Below, piece by piece: positions 41,374 to 50,120 of a stretch of DNA of 64,000 nt (within the stretch, counting starts at the first letter, position 1; the number at the start of each line of letters is the position of its first letter). A program made the position numbers and the translations under genes. The notes under the pieces were generated by a model. The model did no database searches and was not told the DNA's origin. It worked only from the letters and a program-made list of their open reading frames with translations. The DNA is taken from contig NZ_JAFREP010000015.1 of assembly GCF_017377855.1 (NCBI RefSeq), forward strand, positions 124,001 to 188,000, given 5' to 3'. Source of the stretch: Acanthopleuribacter pedis. GTDB taxonomy: Bacteria; Acidobacteriota; Holophagae; Acanthopleuribacterales; Acanthopleuribacteraceae.

Positions 41374-41517
41374 GGCAGTCCCCCCTTCCCAATTTTGTGG
41401 CGGCATGGTACAAAGCTCGGTTTGGTTGCCGCCGGCGGCAATCGACCTTTCACCTGACCCATCGCATCCGACCGGAAAGCCGGCGCCCATGAGGTCCAGG
41501 AAACCAGGGAGAACACC

Positions 41518-43359
41518 ATGACCTCGCGTCAAACCAATGATGCTCTGCGCAATATCGCCATTATCGCCCACGTTGACCATGGCAAAACCACCATGCTCGA
41601 CTCCATGTTCCGCCAAAGCGGGATGTTCCGCGAAAACCAAGATGTGGACGAACGCATCATGGACAGCATGGATCTGGAAAAAGAACGCGGCATCACCATT
41701 GCCGCCAAAAACTGTTCCGTGCAATACCAAGGCACCAAAATCAACATTTTGGATACCCCCGGTCACGCCGATTTCGGCGGCGAGGTAGAACGTGCCTTGA
41801 TGATGGTCGACGGCGTCATCCTGCTGGTGGACGCATCCGAGGGTCCGTTACCGCAAACGCGGTTTGTTTTGAAAAAAGCCCTGGACGCCCATTTGAAAAT
41901 CATCGTGGTGGTCAACAAAATCGACCGGCCCGACGCCCGCATCAGCGATGTACTTGACGAGGTCTACGAACTTTTCTTCGATTTGGACGCGGCCGAGGAT
42001 CAAATCGAATTCCCGGTTCTGTACGCGATTGGTCGCGACGGCATTGCCCAAAAAGACCCCGAGGAAAAAGGCACCGACCTGCGCCCCTTGTTCGACACCA
42101 TCGTCTCGGAAGTCCCCGGCCCTACCTACGACGCCGACGCCCCTTTCCAGCTTTTGGTCTCCGACCTCAGCTATTCCGAGTACCTGGGCGGGCTTGCCAT
42201 CGGCCGCATTAGCAACGGCACCCTGAAAAAAGGGCGCGAGCTGGTGGCGATTCAAGAAGACGGCAAACACCTCAACCTGCGCAGCACCAAACTCCAGGTT
42301 TACGAGGGCTTGGCCTTGGCCGAGGTACAGGAAGCGACCCCCGGCGAGATTACCGTGATCGCGGGTGTCGAGGACGTCCACATCGGCGACACCATTTGTT
42401 TTAAAGATGAACCCAAGGCCCTGCCGCGCATTTCCATCGACGAACCCACGGTTGCGATGATGTTCACCATCAACTCGTCGCCTTTTGCCGGCCAAGACGG
42501 CGACCACGTACAGTCCAACAAAATCCGCGAGCGCCTGCACAAGGAAACGCTGCGCAACATCGCCATCCAAATTGAGCAAGGCACGACGCCGGAAGAATTT
42601 ATCGTCAAAGGCCGCGGTGAGTTCCAGTTGGCGATTTTGATCGAAACCATGCGCCGCGAAGGTTTTGAGCTGACGGTTGGTCGTCCCAGCGTCATTTACC
42701 GCGAGGTGAACGGCGCCCGTCACGAGCCCATCGAACACCTGTTCATCGACTGCTCGGAAGAACACGTGGGCGTCATCTCCGAAAAGCTCAGCCAACGCAA
42801 GGGCCGCATGGTGAACCTGGTCAACCACGGCACGGGCCGGGTGCGCCTCGAATTCTCGATTCCGGCGCGGGGTTTGATTGGTTACCGCAACGAGTTCCTG
42901 ACCGACACCAAGGGCATGGGCCTGATGAACGGCTACCTGGAAGGTTACGAGCCCTATCGCGGCGACTTCCCCTCGCGTCCGACCGGTTCTTTGGTCGCCG
43001 ACCGTCAGGGCGAGGCACTGGCCTATTCGCTGGGTAACTTGGAACCGCGCGGCATGTTGCTGATTGAGCCGGGCGCCAAGGTATACGAGGGCATGATCGT
43101 CGGTATTCACAACCGCGCCAACGACCTCAACGTCAACGTAACCAAAGGCAAAAAACTGACCAACATGCGCGCCTCGGGTCGCGACGACTCGGTTCAGCTC
43201 AGCCCGGTCCCGCCGATGTCGCTGGAATCGGCCATCGACCTGATCCGCGACGACGAAATGATTGAGGTAACGCCGCATTCGATCCGTCTGCGTAAATCGG
43301 TGCTCAACATCATTGAGCGCGAGAAAGCAGAGAAACGCAACCGCCTCGCCAAAGGTTAA
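41518..43359 (+). CDS. typA: Ribosome-binding GTPase TypA/BipA
   Basis: The 613-residue protein is a translational GTPase related to EF-G that acts on the ribosome under cold or stress. GTPase motifs are complete: AHVDHGKTT (residues 17-25), RGITI, DTPGHADFGGEV and NKIDRPDAR. The C-terminal BipA-specific region is present (SERKGRM-like LSQRKGRMVNLVNHGTGR and RGLIGYRNEFLTDT). Length is normal. GGGAG precedes the ATG. An intrinsic terminator follows nine bases after the stop. Confidence 0.98.
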   Translation: MTSRQTNDALRNIAIIAHVDHGKTTMLDSMFRQSGMFRENQDVDERIMDSMDLEKERGITIAAKNCSVQYQGTKINILDTPGHADFGGEVERALMMVDGVILLVDASEGPLPQTRFVLKKALDAHLKIIVVVNKIDRPDARISDVLDEVYELFFDLDAAEDQIEFPVLYAIGRDGIAQKDPEEKGTDLRPLFDTIVSEVPGPTYDADAPFQLLVSDLSYSEYLGGLAIGRISNGTLKKGRELVAIQEDGKHLNLRSTKLQVYEGLALAEVQEATPGEITVIAGVEDVHIGDTICFKDEPKALPRISIDEPTVAMMFTINSSPFAGQDGDHVQSNKIRERLHKETLRNIAIQIEQGTTPEEFIVKGRGEFQLAILIETMRREGFELTVGRPSVIYREVNGARHEPIEHLFIDCSEEHVGVISEKLSQRKGRMVNLVNHGTGRVRLEFSIPARGLIGYRNEFLTDTKGMGLMNGYLEGYEPYRGDFPSRPTGSLVADRQGEALAYSLGNLEPRGMLLIEPGAKVYEGMIVGIHNRANDLNVNVTKGKKLTNMRASGRDDSVQLSPVPPMSLESAIDLIRDDEMIEVTPHSIRLRKSVLNIIEREKAEKRNRLAKG

Positions 43360-43367
43360 ATGTGTGA

Positions 43368-43395
43368 AAAACGGTCGCGCAAGCGGCCGTTTTTT
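43368..43395 (+). terminator. Intrinsic terminator after typA
   Basis: AAAACGGTCGC (43368-43378) pairs with GCGGCCGTTTT (43383-43393) around a GCAA tetraloop, with one T-G wobble and a T-run. It ends typA transcription ahead of the endonuclease V gene. Confidence 0.88.
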
Positions 43396-43550
43396 CATGG
43401 TTGCCCCGGCAAAACAGGACGTCACTTTTGGGAAAAACGGATCCCACATCGGCGCGCACCCACCGCCCCATTTCTTCCCCCAGCCCCTTTTGAAACGGGT
43501 TAACATAGGCGCACCCATCCCCATGAATCCTTTTTCTGAAGGGTGACTTT

Positions 43551-44255
43551 ATGGATATTCGCGCCACACATCGCTGGGACCTCGACGAGACGGAAGCGGC
43601 CCGCCTGCAATCGGACCTGGCGGCCCAAATCGAATGCGCCGACCGTTTTGGCGCCGTCGAACGCATCGCCGGCATTGATCTCGGTTACGAGGACGCGGAC
43701 CGCATCACCCGCGCCGCGGTGGTCGTGCTCAAGTTCCCCGAGCTCACCCTGCTCGACTACAAGGTCGTCCGCAAACCCACCACCTTTCCCTATGTGCCGG
43801 GTTACCTTTCGTTCCGCGAGGTTCCCGCGGCCATCGACGCGCTCAACGCCCTGAGCGTCGACCCACAAATGCTGTTTTGCGACGGCAACGGCACCATCCA
43901 TCCCCGTCGCTTCGGGTTCGCCTGCCATCTCGGCCTGCTGGCCGATCTGCCCTGCATCGGGGTCGCCAAAAACCGCTTTATCGGCAGCCATGAACCCCTG
44001 CCCGAAACCCAAGGTGCTTGGCAACCGATCATCGATCACGGGGAAACCATCGGCGCGGTGGTGCGCAGCCGCGCCGGGGTTAAACCCATCTACGTATCAA
44101 CCGGGCACCGCGTCTCACTGGAAAGCGCGATCCGGCTGACGCTGCAGTGTTGCCGCGGGTTCCGCCAACCGGACACCACGCGCTGGTCGCACCGCGTCGC
44201 CTCGGGTCCGCCCCTCGAAAGCGACAATCTCGGCATAGGAAGCACCCTGTTATGA
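43551..44255 (+). CDS. nfi: Endonuclease V
   Basis: Endonuclease V cuts DNA (or RNA) next to deaminated purines such as inosine. The 234-residue product carries the family signature: GIDLGYE (first catalytic Asp), the strand-separating wedge PYVPGYLSFRE, the CDGNGTIHPRRFGFACHLG segment with the second Asp, and GVAKNRFIG. Length is normal. GAAGGGTGA precedes the ATG. The last four bases (ATGA, 44252-44255) overlap the start of the GH20 gene, so translation of the two is probably coupled, although no functional link is obvious. Confidence 0.95.
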   Translation: MDIRATHRWDLDETEAARLQSDLAAQIECADRFGAVERIAGIDLGYEDADRITRAAVVVLKFPELTLLDYKVVRKPTTFPYVPGYLSFREVPAAIDALNALSVDPQMLFCDGNGTIHPRRFGFACHLGLLADLPCIGVAKNRFIGSHEPLPETQGAWQPIIDHGETIGAVVRSRAGVKPIYVSTGHRVSLESAIRLTLQCCRGFRQPDTTRWSHRVASGPPLESDNLGIGSTLL

Positions 44256-46168
44256 GTTTCGTTACCCACGCACCCGAATGGTGGGATTGGGTTTGGCCCC
44301 AAACCCAGCAAGCCCATTTCAACGCGGACAACAAAAAACCAGTGCGTTGGCCGCGAACGATCACCTACCATGCGGATAAGAATCCCTTGCTCAACAACGC
44401 ATGGCGCCGGCTCAACGCCGATTTCCAGGCAGCCGGCAAGGTGCTGCAACCAGTTGCCCCCTCGCGCGATACCCTGATCGTGCTGGAACGCAAAGAACAC
44501 GGCCCCGCCCAGATCGAGGACCCGGACCGGGAGACCTTCAGCATTCTCCACCACAGCGGGAATTTGTTCCTCATTGCCACCAGCGAGCTGGGTTGGTTCC
44601 GGGCCATCCAACAGCTGGCGGCCATGGTGCGCGCGGGCCGCGAGGTTCTGCAAAGCCATGGGGGGCTCCAGGAATTCGCGGTGTTCGCCCATCCCGAGTT
44701 CCCGACACGAGGTGTGTGTCTCGACATTAGTCGCGGCAAAGTACCCACACTCAACACCTTACGCGAAACTATAGACGGGCTGGCCAGGTTCCATGTCAAC
44801 CATCTCCAGCTTTACACCGAACATACTTTTGCCTATCAGGGCCATGAAACCGTCTGGCGCGACGCGTCCCCACTAACCGGCGACGACATCGACCAACTCC
44901 ACACCTACTGTGCCCAACGCGGCATGCGCCTTGTCGCCAACCAAAACAGCCTCGGCCATTTCCACCGCTGGTTGGTCCACGAACCCTACCGTGCGCTGGC
45001 CGAGGTTCCCGAGGGTTTTTCCCACCCGTTCAGCTTTGAACCGGAACCCTTCAGCCTGTGCCCCACCGATCCGGCCGCGCTCGATCTCTTGCGCGACCTC
45101 TACGGACAATTGCTCCCCCACTTCGAGAGCCCGCTCGTAAATGTCGGCCTGGACGAAACCATGGACCTTGGCCAAGGCCGCTCCAAGGAAATCTGCGCGG
45201 CCAAAGGCAAAACGGCGGTGTACCTCGATTTTCTCAACCAGGTGAACGACCTCCTCAAAGAACACGGCAAACGCATGATGTTCTGGGGCGATATTTTAAT
45301 TGAAGAACCACGCGCGTTGGAACGCGTGCCCCGCGACGCTGTTGCCCTCGAATGGGGTTACGAGGCCGATCACCCCTTCGCCGAGCATTGCAAACACTAC
45401 CGCAAAAGCGGGCTCACCTACTGGTTGTGCCCCGGCACCAGCAGTTGGAGCAGCCTCGCCGGGCGGGTCGGCAACGCCTTGGTAAACCTGCAACGGGCCT
45501 GCGCCGAGGGCTTGGAACAACGCGCGGCCGGCATCGTGGTCACGGACTGGGGCGATTACGGCCATTGGCAAACGCCGCCGGTGGCTTGGCCGGGTTTGAT
45601 GGCGGGCGCGGGTTTGGCCTGGCTGGCGATGCCCTTGGAAGAAGATATTGAACTCGCCCCCTGGGCGGAACGGCTTTCCCGCCATTGCGACCCGTTCCCC
45701 ACCCTGGAACACGCGTGGATCTGGCTGGAACTCGGCGAGTTATACCGCGTGTCCGGCGCCAAAACCACCAACGGCTCAGCCCTCTTTTTCCTGATCCGAT
45801 TCGCCGACGCCGATCTGAACCATCCCCGGCTCGGCGGCTTAACGGAGGCGGGCCTGATCGAGGTCGGCACGGCCCTGGACGGCCTGGCCGCACGAATCAG
45901 CAAATTGCCGCCGGCCGAGGAGCACACGGCCTATTTGGATTGGACCCGACGCATGCTGTCCTGGTGCGTCGCTTTCGGCCGCGCCCGCTTCCAATGCGGC
46001 GCGGATCAACCGGTCGCCGCCTTGCCGAGCGAAACCAAACAGGTGCTCCGCGACGATTTGCACAAACTCGCGACCACTTTTGCGCGGCTGTGGCCGGGTC
46101 GTTTCCGGCCGGGCGGTTTGGACGTCGCTACAGCGGGTTTTGCGCGCCTGCAACGGCTGCTCAACTAA
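44252..46168 (+). CDS. Family 20 glycoside hydrolase (beta-N-acetylhexosaminidase type)
   Basis: The 638-residue protein starts at ATG 44252 inside the stop codon of nfi. It has an N-terminal alpha/beta domain typical of GH20b, then a TIM barrel with FPTRGVCLDISRGKVPT, ENSLGH-like NQNSLGHF, and the catalytic Asp-Glu pair in NVGLDETMDLG. Tryptophans later in the barrel (CPGTSSWSS; TDWGDYGHW) suit sugar binding. There is no signal peptide, so it probably acts in the cytoplasm on imported amino-sugar oligomers, for example from chitin or peptidoglycan. The C-terminal 150 residues are helical. The substrate is inferred from the family only. Confidence 0.87.
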   Translation: MSFVTHAPEWWDWVWPQTQQAHFNADNKKPVRWPRTITYHADKNPLLNNAWRRLNADFQAAGKVLQPVAPSRDTLIVLERKEHGPAQIEDPDRETFSILHHSGNLFLIATSELGWFRAIQQLAAMVRAGREVLQSHGGLQEFAVFAHPEFPTRGVCLDISRGKVPTLNTLRETIDGLARFHVNHLQLYTEHTFAYQGHETVWRDASPLTGDDIDQLHTYCAQRGMRLVANQNSLGHFHRWLVHEPYRALAEVPEGFSHPFSFEPEPFSLCPTDPAALDLLRDLYGQLLPHFESPLVNVGLDETMDLGQGRSKEICAAKGKTAVYLDFLNQVNDLLKEHGKRMMFWGDILIEEPRALERVPRDAVALEWGYEADHPFAEHCKHYRKSGLTYWLCPGTSSWSSLAGRVGNALVNLQRACAEGLEQRAAGIVVTDWGDYGHWQTPPVAWPGLMAGAGLAWLAMPLEEDIELAPWAERLSRHCDPFPTLEHAWIWLELGELYRVSGAKTTNGSALFFLIRFADADLNHPRLGGLTEAGLIEVGTALDGLAARISKLPPAEEHTAYLDWTRRMLSWCVAFGRARFQCGADQPVAALPSETKQVLRDDLHKLATTFARLWPGRFRPGGLDVATAGFARLQRLLN

Positions 46169-46371
46169 GTGGCTTCGGTGCCCACCGATTGTTACGGGGT
46201 CGTCATCAAAAAATCAAAATTGGGTTGGAACCAATCGCGGTAAGATAAGCGTCACGCACCAGCCTACTCATCCGAATTTTCACGCGAACCACCACACCAT
46301 GCGCCGAAGAACCCTCTTTTCACCCGCGGTTCCCGGCCCAGGGTTCGGTACGGCGTGTTCCAGGAGCCGAC

Positions 46372-47757
46372 ATGAGCGACAGCCCGCACCTCAGCCTCGC
46401 ATCCCTCAAGAACTTGATTGACGCCGGTGAGATTGACACCGTCCTCACCGTTTTTCCCGACCACTACGGTCGCCTGATGGGCAAACGCATTTGCGCCCAA
46501 TTTTTCCTCGAGACCATCCAGGCCCACGGCATTCACGCCTGCGATTACCTGCTGACCACCGACATCGACATGAACCCGGTTCCCGGCTTTAGCTTTGCCA
46601 ACTGGGAACGCGGTTACGGCGACTTTCACGGGGTGCCGGACTACCGCACGTTGCGCCGCGCGGCCTGGCTGCCTAAGTCGGCGTTGGTGATCTGCGACCT
46701 GGAAAACGAAGCCGACCACAAAGCGATTGCCGTTTCACCGCGCGCCATCCTTAAAAACCAAGTCGCCGCGGCTTCAGAACTGGGCTTCAGCGCCAAAGCC
46801 GCCTCCGAGCTGGAGTACTTCCTCTTTAAAAACAGTTTCGAGGAAGCGCGCGACAAGAACTACCACAACCTCAAAACTTTCAGCGCCTACATCGAGGATT
46901 ACCACATGCTGCAGGGCACCCGTGAAGAAGTGATCAACGCGCCCGCGCGCCGCCTGCTCAACCAAAGCGGGGTCCCGGTGGAGTTCAGCAAAGGCGAATG
47001 GGGTCCCGGCCAACACGAGTTGAACATCCGCTATTGCGAGGTGTTGGAAATGGCGGATCGCCACACCCTGTTCAAACAATGTTTGAAGGAAATCGCGGAC
47101 CAACACGGCCATTCGGTTTCGTTTATGGCCAAGTTCGCCGAGGAACTGGCCGGCTCGAGCTGCCACATGCACGTAAGCCTCTGGAACAGGGCAGGCACCG
47201 AGGCCCGGTTCCCCGGCGACCGAAGCGGGCTGGGACCCTTTTCGTGCAGCGACACCTTCCGCTGGTTCCTCGCCGGCTGGATGAAGTACGCCCCCGACTT
47301 TATGCCGTTTTTCGCCCCCACGGTGAACAGCTACAAACGCTACCAAGCGGGCAGTTGGGCGCCGACCGGTTTGGCTTGGAGTTACGACAACCGTACCGCG
47401 GGGTTCCGCGTGGTGGGCAACGGCCCCTCCCTGCGCATCGAATCGCGTATTTGCGGTGCCGACGTCAATCCCTACCTGGGTTACGCGGCTGTTTTGGCCG
47501 CGGGTCTGGCCGGAATTCGCCAAAAGTTGGAGCCACCGGCGATGTTCCAAGGCGACGTTTATGCGGCGGCCGACCTGCCCCAGGTACCAACCACCCTGGC
47601 CGACGCTTTGGAACGGCTGCGCAAAAGCACGGTGGCCCGCCAAGCCTTTGGCGACACCGTCATCGATCACTACCTGCATTTCTACCAAACCGAATGGGAC
47701 GCCTACCAGCGCAGTGTCAGCGACTGGGAACGCCGCCGTTACTTCGAACAAATTTAA
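46372..47757 (+). CDS. Glutamine-synthetase-family ligase (gamma-glutamylpolyamine synthetase-like)
   Basis: The 461-residue product has the glutamine synthetase catalytic elements: ELEYFLF, GPGQHELNIRY, SSCHMHVSLW, NSYKRYQ with DNRTAGFRV, and LRIESRICGADVNPY. It lacks the adenylylation-loop context of GlnA and resembles PuuA-type enzymes that join glutamate to amines. CAGGAG precedes the ATG. It heads a tight cluster with an SDR (18 bases later) and an aldehyde dehydrogenase (29 bases after that), the set expected for degradation of polyamines or other amines through gamma-glutamyl intermediates. The true amine substrate is not known. Confidence 0.85.
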   Translation: MSDSPHLSLASLKNLIDAGEIDTVLTVFPDHYGRLMGKRICAQFFLETIQAHGIHACDYLLTTDIDMNPVPGFSFANWERGYGDFHGVPDYRTLRRAAWLPKSALVICDLENEADHKAIAVSPRAILKNQVAAASELGFSAKAASELEYFLFKNSFEEARDKNYHNLKTFSAYIEDYHMLQGTREEVINAPARRLLNQSGVPVEFSKGEWGPGQHELNIRYCEVLEMADRHTLFKQCLKEIADQHGHSVSFMAKFAEELAGSSCHMHVSLWNRAGTEARFPGDRSGLGPFSCSDTFRWFLAGWMKYAPDFMPFFAPTVNSYKRYQAGSWAPTGLAWSYDNRTAGFRVVGNGPSLRIESRICGADVNPYLGYAAVLAAGLAGIRQKLEPPAMFQGDVYAAADLPQVPTTLADALERLRKSTVARQAFGDTVIDHYLHFYQTEWDAYQRSVSDWERRRYFEQI

Positions 47758-47775
47758 ACCACCGGAGGGTTCACC

Positions 47776-48552
47776 ATGGATTTAACGGGAAAAACAGCCT
47801 TAATCACCGGCGCCGCCGCCGGGATCGGCGCGGCCTCGGCACGGTGCTTCGCCGAAAAAGGCGCCCAAGTCTGCCTGGTCGATATCAATGAGGCGGGCGC
47901 CCAAGTCGCCGACGAACTCAACGCCGCCGGCTTCCAAGCGCTGTTCGTCCAAGCGGACGTTTCCAGTGAACAAGACTGCGCGAAGATGATCGCGGCCTGC
48001 GAGCAGCACTTCGGCAAATTGGACGTGTTGTTTAACAACGCCGGCATTATGGACGCGGCCGACGGCGACAGTCAGGAATGCGAGGAAGCGGTGTGGGACC
48101 GCACCATGAACATCAACGTCAAAGGCGTGTTCTTTGGTTGCAAACACGGCATCCCGGCCTTGCGTCGCGCGGGCGGCGGTTCGGTCGTCAACACCGCGTC
48201 CTTCGTGGCCCTGCTCGGCGCCGCCACGGCACAGCTTGCCTACACCGCCAGCAAAGGCGCGGTCCTCGCGATGAGCCGTGAGCTGGCCGTGATCCACGCG
48301 CGCGAGAACATTCGCGTCAACGCCTTATGCCCCGGCCCGCTGAAAACCGAGTTGTTGATGTCGTTCCTCGATACCGAGGCCAAGCGTGAACGTCGTCTGG
48401 TACACGTCCCCATGGGCCGTTTCGGCTTGGCGGAGGAAATGGCTCAGGCGGCGTGTTTCCTGGCCAGTGACGCCTCGAGCTACCTGACCGGCAGCACCTT
48501 TTCGGTTGACGGCGGCATCACCGCCGCGTATGTTACGCCCGAATCCCATTAA
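47776..48552 (+). CDS. Short-chain dehydrogenase/reductase
   Basis: The 258-residue enzyme is a classical SDR with the nucleotide-binding motif TGAAAGIG (residues 11-18), DINE at the end of the second strand (favouring NAD over NADP), NNAG, the active-site Ser in NTASF, and the catalytic YTASK. GGAGG lies just before the ATG. It sits between the ligase and the aldehyde dehydrogenase genes and is presumably part of the same pathway, oxidising an alcohol or hydroxy intermediate. Its substrate cannot be read from the sequence. Confidence 0.9.
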   Translation: MDLTGKTALITGAAAGIGAASARCFAEKGAQVCLVDINEAGAQVADELNAAGFQALFVQADVSSEQDCAKMIAACEQHFGKLDVLFNNAGIMDAADGDSQECEEAVWDRTMNINVKGVFFGCKHGIPALRRAGGGSVVNTASFVALLGAATAQLAYTASKGAVLAMSRELAVIHARENIRVNALCPGPLKTELLMSFLDTEAKRERRLVHVPMGRFGLAEEMAQAACFLASDASSYLTGSTFSVDGGITAAYVTPESH

Positions 48553-48581
48553 ATAATGATGCCCTTCATGGAGACAAGCGC

Positions 48582-50027
48582 ATGCCAGGCAAAATTCCCC
48601 ACCATCCACTGACCATCGCCGGCGAGGCCTACGCCGGACAATCCCGCTACGAGGTGGTTAATCCAGCCGACGGGCGCGTGATCGCCACCGTCGCCATGGC
48701 CGGAAAACAGGAAGTAACTTTGGCCGTCCAAAACGCGGCGGAGCGCTTCCGCGGTTACCTGTGGCGTTCGATGCGTCCCCAGGACCGCGCCAACTGTTTG
48801 CTTCGATTGGCCCAGCGCATTCGCGAGGAAGCCGGAGAACTGGCCGACCTGGAATCGCGCAACGCGGGCAAACCCATTCGCGCGGCCCGCGCCGAAATCG
48901 AAGGCGCCGCCCGTTGCTTTAGTTATTACGCGGGCGCGGTCGACAAACACTTCGGCCAAACCATGATGCCGGGTTCACGGGGACGCGGCGCGGTTTACCA
49001 CGAACCCATCGGGGTCTGCGGCTTGATTGTTCCCTGGAACTTTCCCTTCCTGATCACGGCTTGGAAATGCGCACCGGCCCTCGCCATGGGCAACACGGTC
49101 ATCGTCAAACCGGCGGAGGCCACCCCGTTGACCGCCTTGCGTTTGGCGGAACTGGCCCAAGAGGCGGGTTTCCCCGACGGCGTGTTAACCGTCATCCCCG
49201 GGCACGGTGACCAGGCGGGAGAGGCCTTGGTGGAACACCCCAGCGTCCGCAAAATTTCCTTCACCGGTTCCACCGAAACCGGCAAACGCGTCGGTCGCGC
49301 CGCCGCCGATCAACTGAAACGGGTCTCGCTGGAACTGGGCGGCAAATCGGCCAACCTCGTTTTCGCCGACGCCGACCTGGACGAATGTATCGACAGCTCG
49401 GTATGGTCCGTGTTCGACAACAGCGGCCAGGATTGCTGCTCGCGTTCGCGCATGCTCGTGGAACGGCCGATTTACGACGCGTTCCTCACCCGTTTTGCCG
49501 CCCGGACCAACCAACTGGTCGTCGGCCTACCGCGCGAGGAAACAACCGACCTGGGCCCACTGATCACCCCGAGCCACCGCGCCCGCGTGTGCGGGTTCAT
49601 TAGTACCGCCCAAGATCAGGGCGCCCACCTGGTTCAAGGCGGTGAAATCCCGGCAGAGGCCCCCCTTGGCGACGGCAACTTTTTACTCCCGGCGATCCTT
49701 GTCAACGCCCATCCCAGCCACAAGATCATGCAGGAAGAAGTGTTTGGGCCGGTGGTTTGCATCCTTCCCTTCAGCGATGAAGAAGAAGCCCTAAGCCTAG
49801 CCAACGACACGGCTTACGGCCTGAGTGGCTCCTTATGGACCCGCGATTACGACCGCGTGCAACGGTTGGTACACGGCCTGGAAGCGGGTTGTTTGTCGGT
49901 CAACTCCAGCAGCAGCGTGCATCAGGAGATGCCCTTCGGCGGGGTCAAACACAGCGGTTACGGCCGCGAACTGGGTATGGACGCCCTGGCCGCCTACAGC
50001 CAAACCAAATCCGTGTTTTACGGGTAA
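48582..50027 (+). CDS. NAD(P)-dependent aldehyde dehydrogenase
   Basis: The 481-residue enzyme carries the family signature: PWNFPFL, the cofactor loop FTGSTETGK, catalytic Glu in LELGGKSANLVF, and the catalytic Cys in SGQDCC, followed by EEVFGPV and MPFGGVKHSGYGRELG. It most resembles betaine-, aminobutyraldehyde- or gamma-glutamyl-aminobutyraldehyde-type members. GGAG precedes the ATG. In the cluster it would oxidise the aldehyde released from the amine. An intrinsic terminator closes the operon at 50068-50100. Confidence 0.92.
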   Translation: MPGKIPHHPLTIAGEAYAGQSRYEVVNPADGRVIATVAMAGKQEVTLAVQNAAERFRGYLWRSMRPQDRANCLLRLAQRIREEAGELADLESRNAGKPIRAARAEIEGAARCFSYYAGAVDKHFGQTMMPGSRGRGAVYHEPIGVCGLIVPWNFPFLITAWKCAPALAMGNTVIVKPAEATPLTALRLAELAQEAGFPDGVLTVIPGHGDQAGEALVEHPSVRKISFTGSTETGKRVGRAAADQLKRVSLELGGKSANLVFADADLDECIDSSVWSVFDNSGQDCCSRSRMLVERPIYDAFLTRFAARTNQLVVGLPREETTDLGPLITPSHRARVCGFISTAQDQGAHLVQGGEIPAEAPLGDGNFLLPAILVNAHPSHKIMQEEVFGPVVCILPFSDEEEALSLANDTAYGLSGSLWTRDYDRVQRLVHGLEAGCLSVNSSSSVHQEMPFGGVKHSGYGRELGMDALAAYSQTKSVFYG

Positions 50028-50067
50028 CCCGGCTTATTCACACGGCGACCCTGCCCATCCGCCCAAT

Positions 50068-50100
50068 AAAAAAAGGCGCCGACAAGCGGCACCTTTTTTT
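50068..50100. terminator. Bidirectional intrinsic terminator
   Basis: A run of A followed by GGCGCCG (50068-50081) pairs with CGGCACC plus a T-run (50087-50100), with one C-A mismatch. It can end both the amine-catabolism operon and the converging secreted-protein gene. Confidence 0.8.
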
Positions 50101-50120
50101 GTTTTGGGTTGGTAATGAGG

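Noticed and set aside
41848..43524. 558-codon frame on the minus strand
   Set aside because: It is the mirror of typA and shows the His/Val/Gln bias typical of antisense frames in GC-rich DNA.
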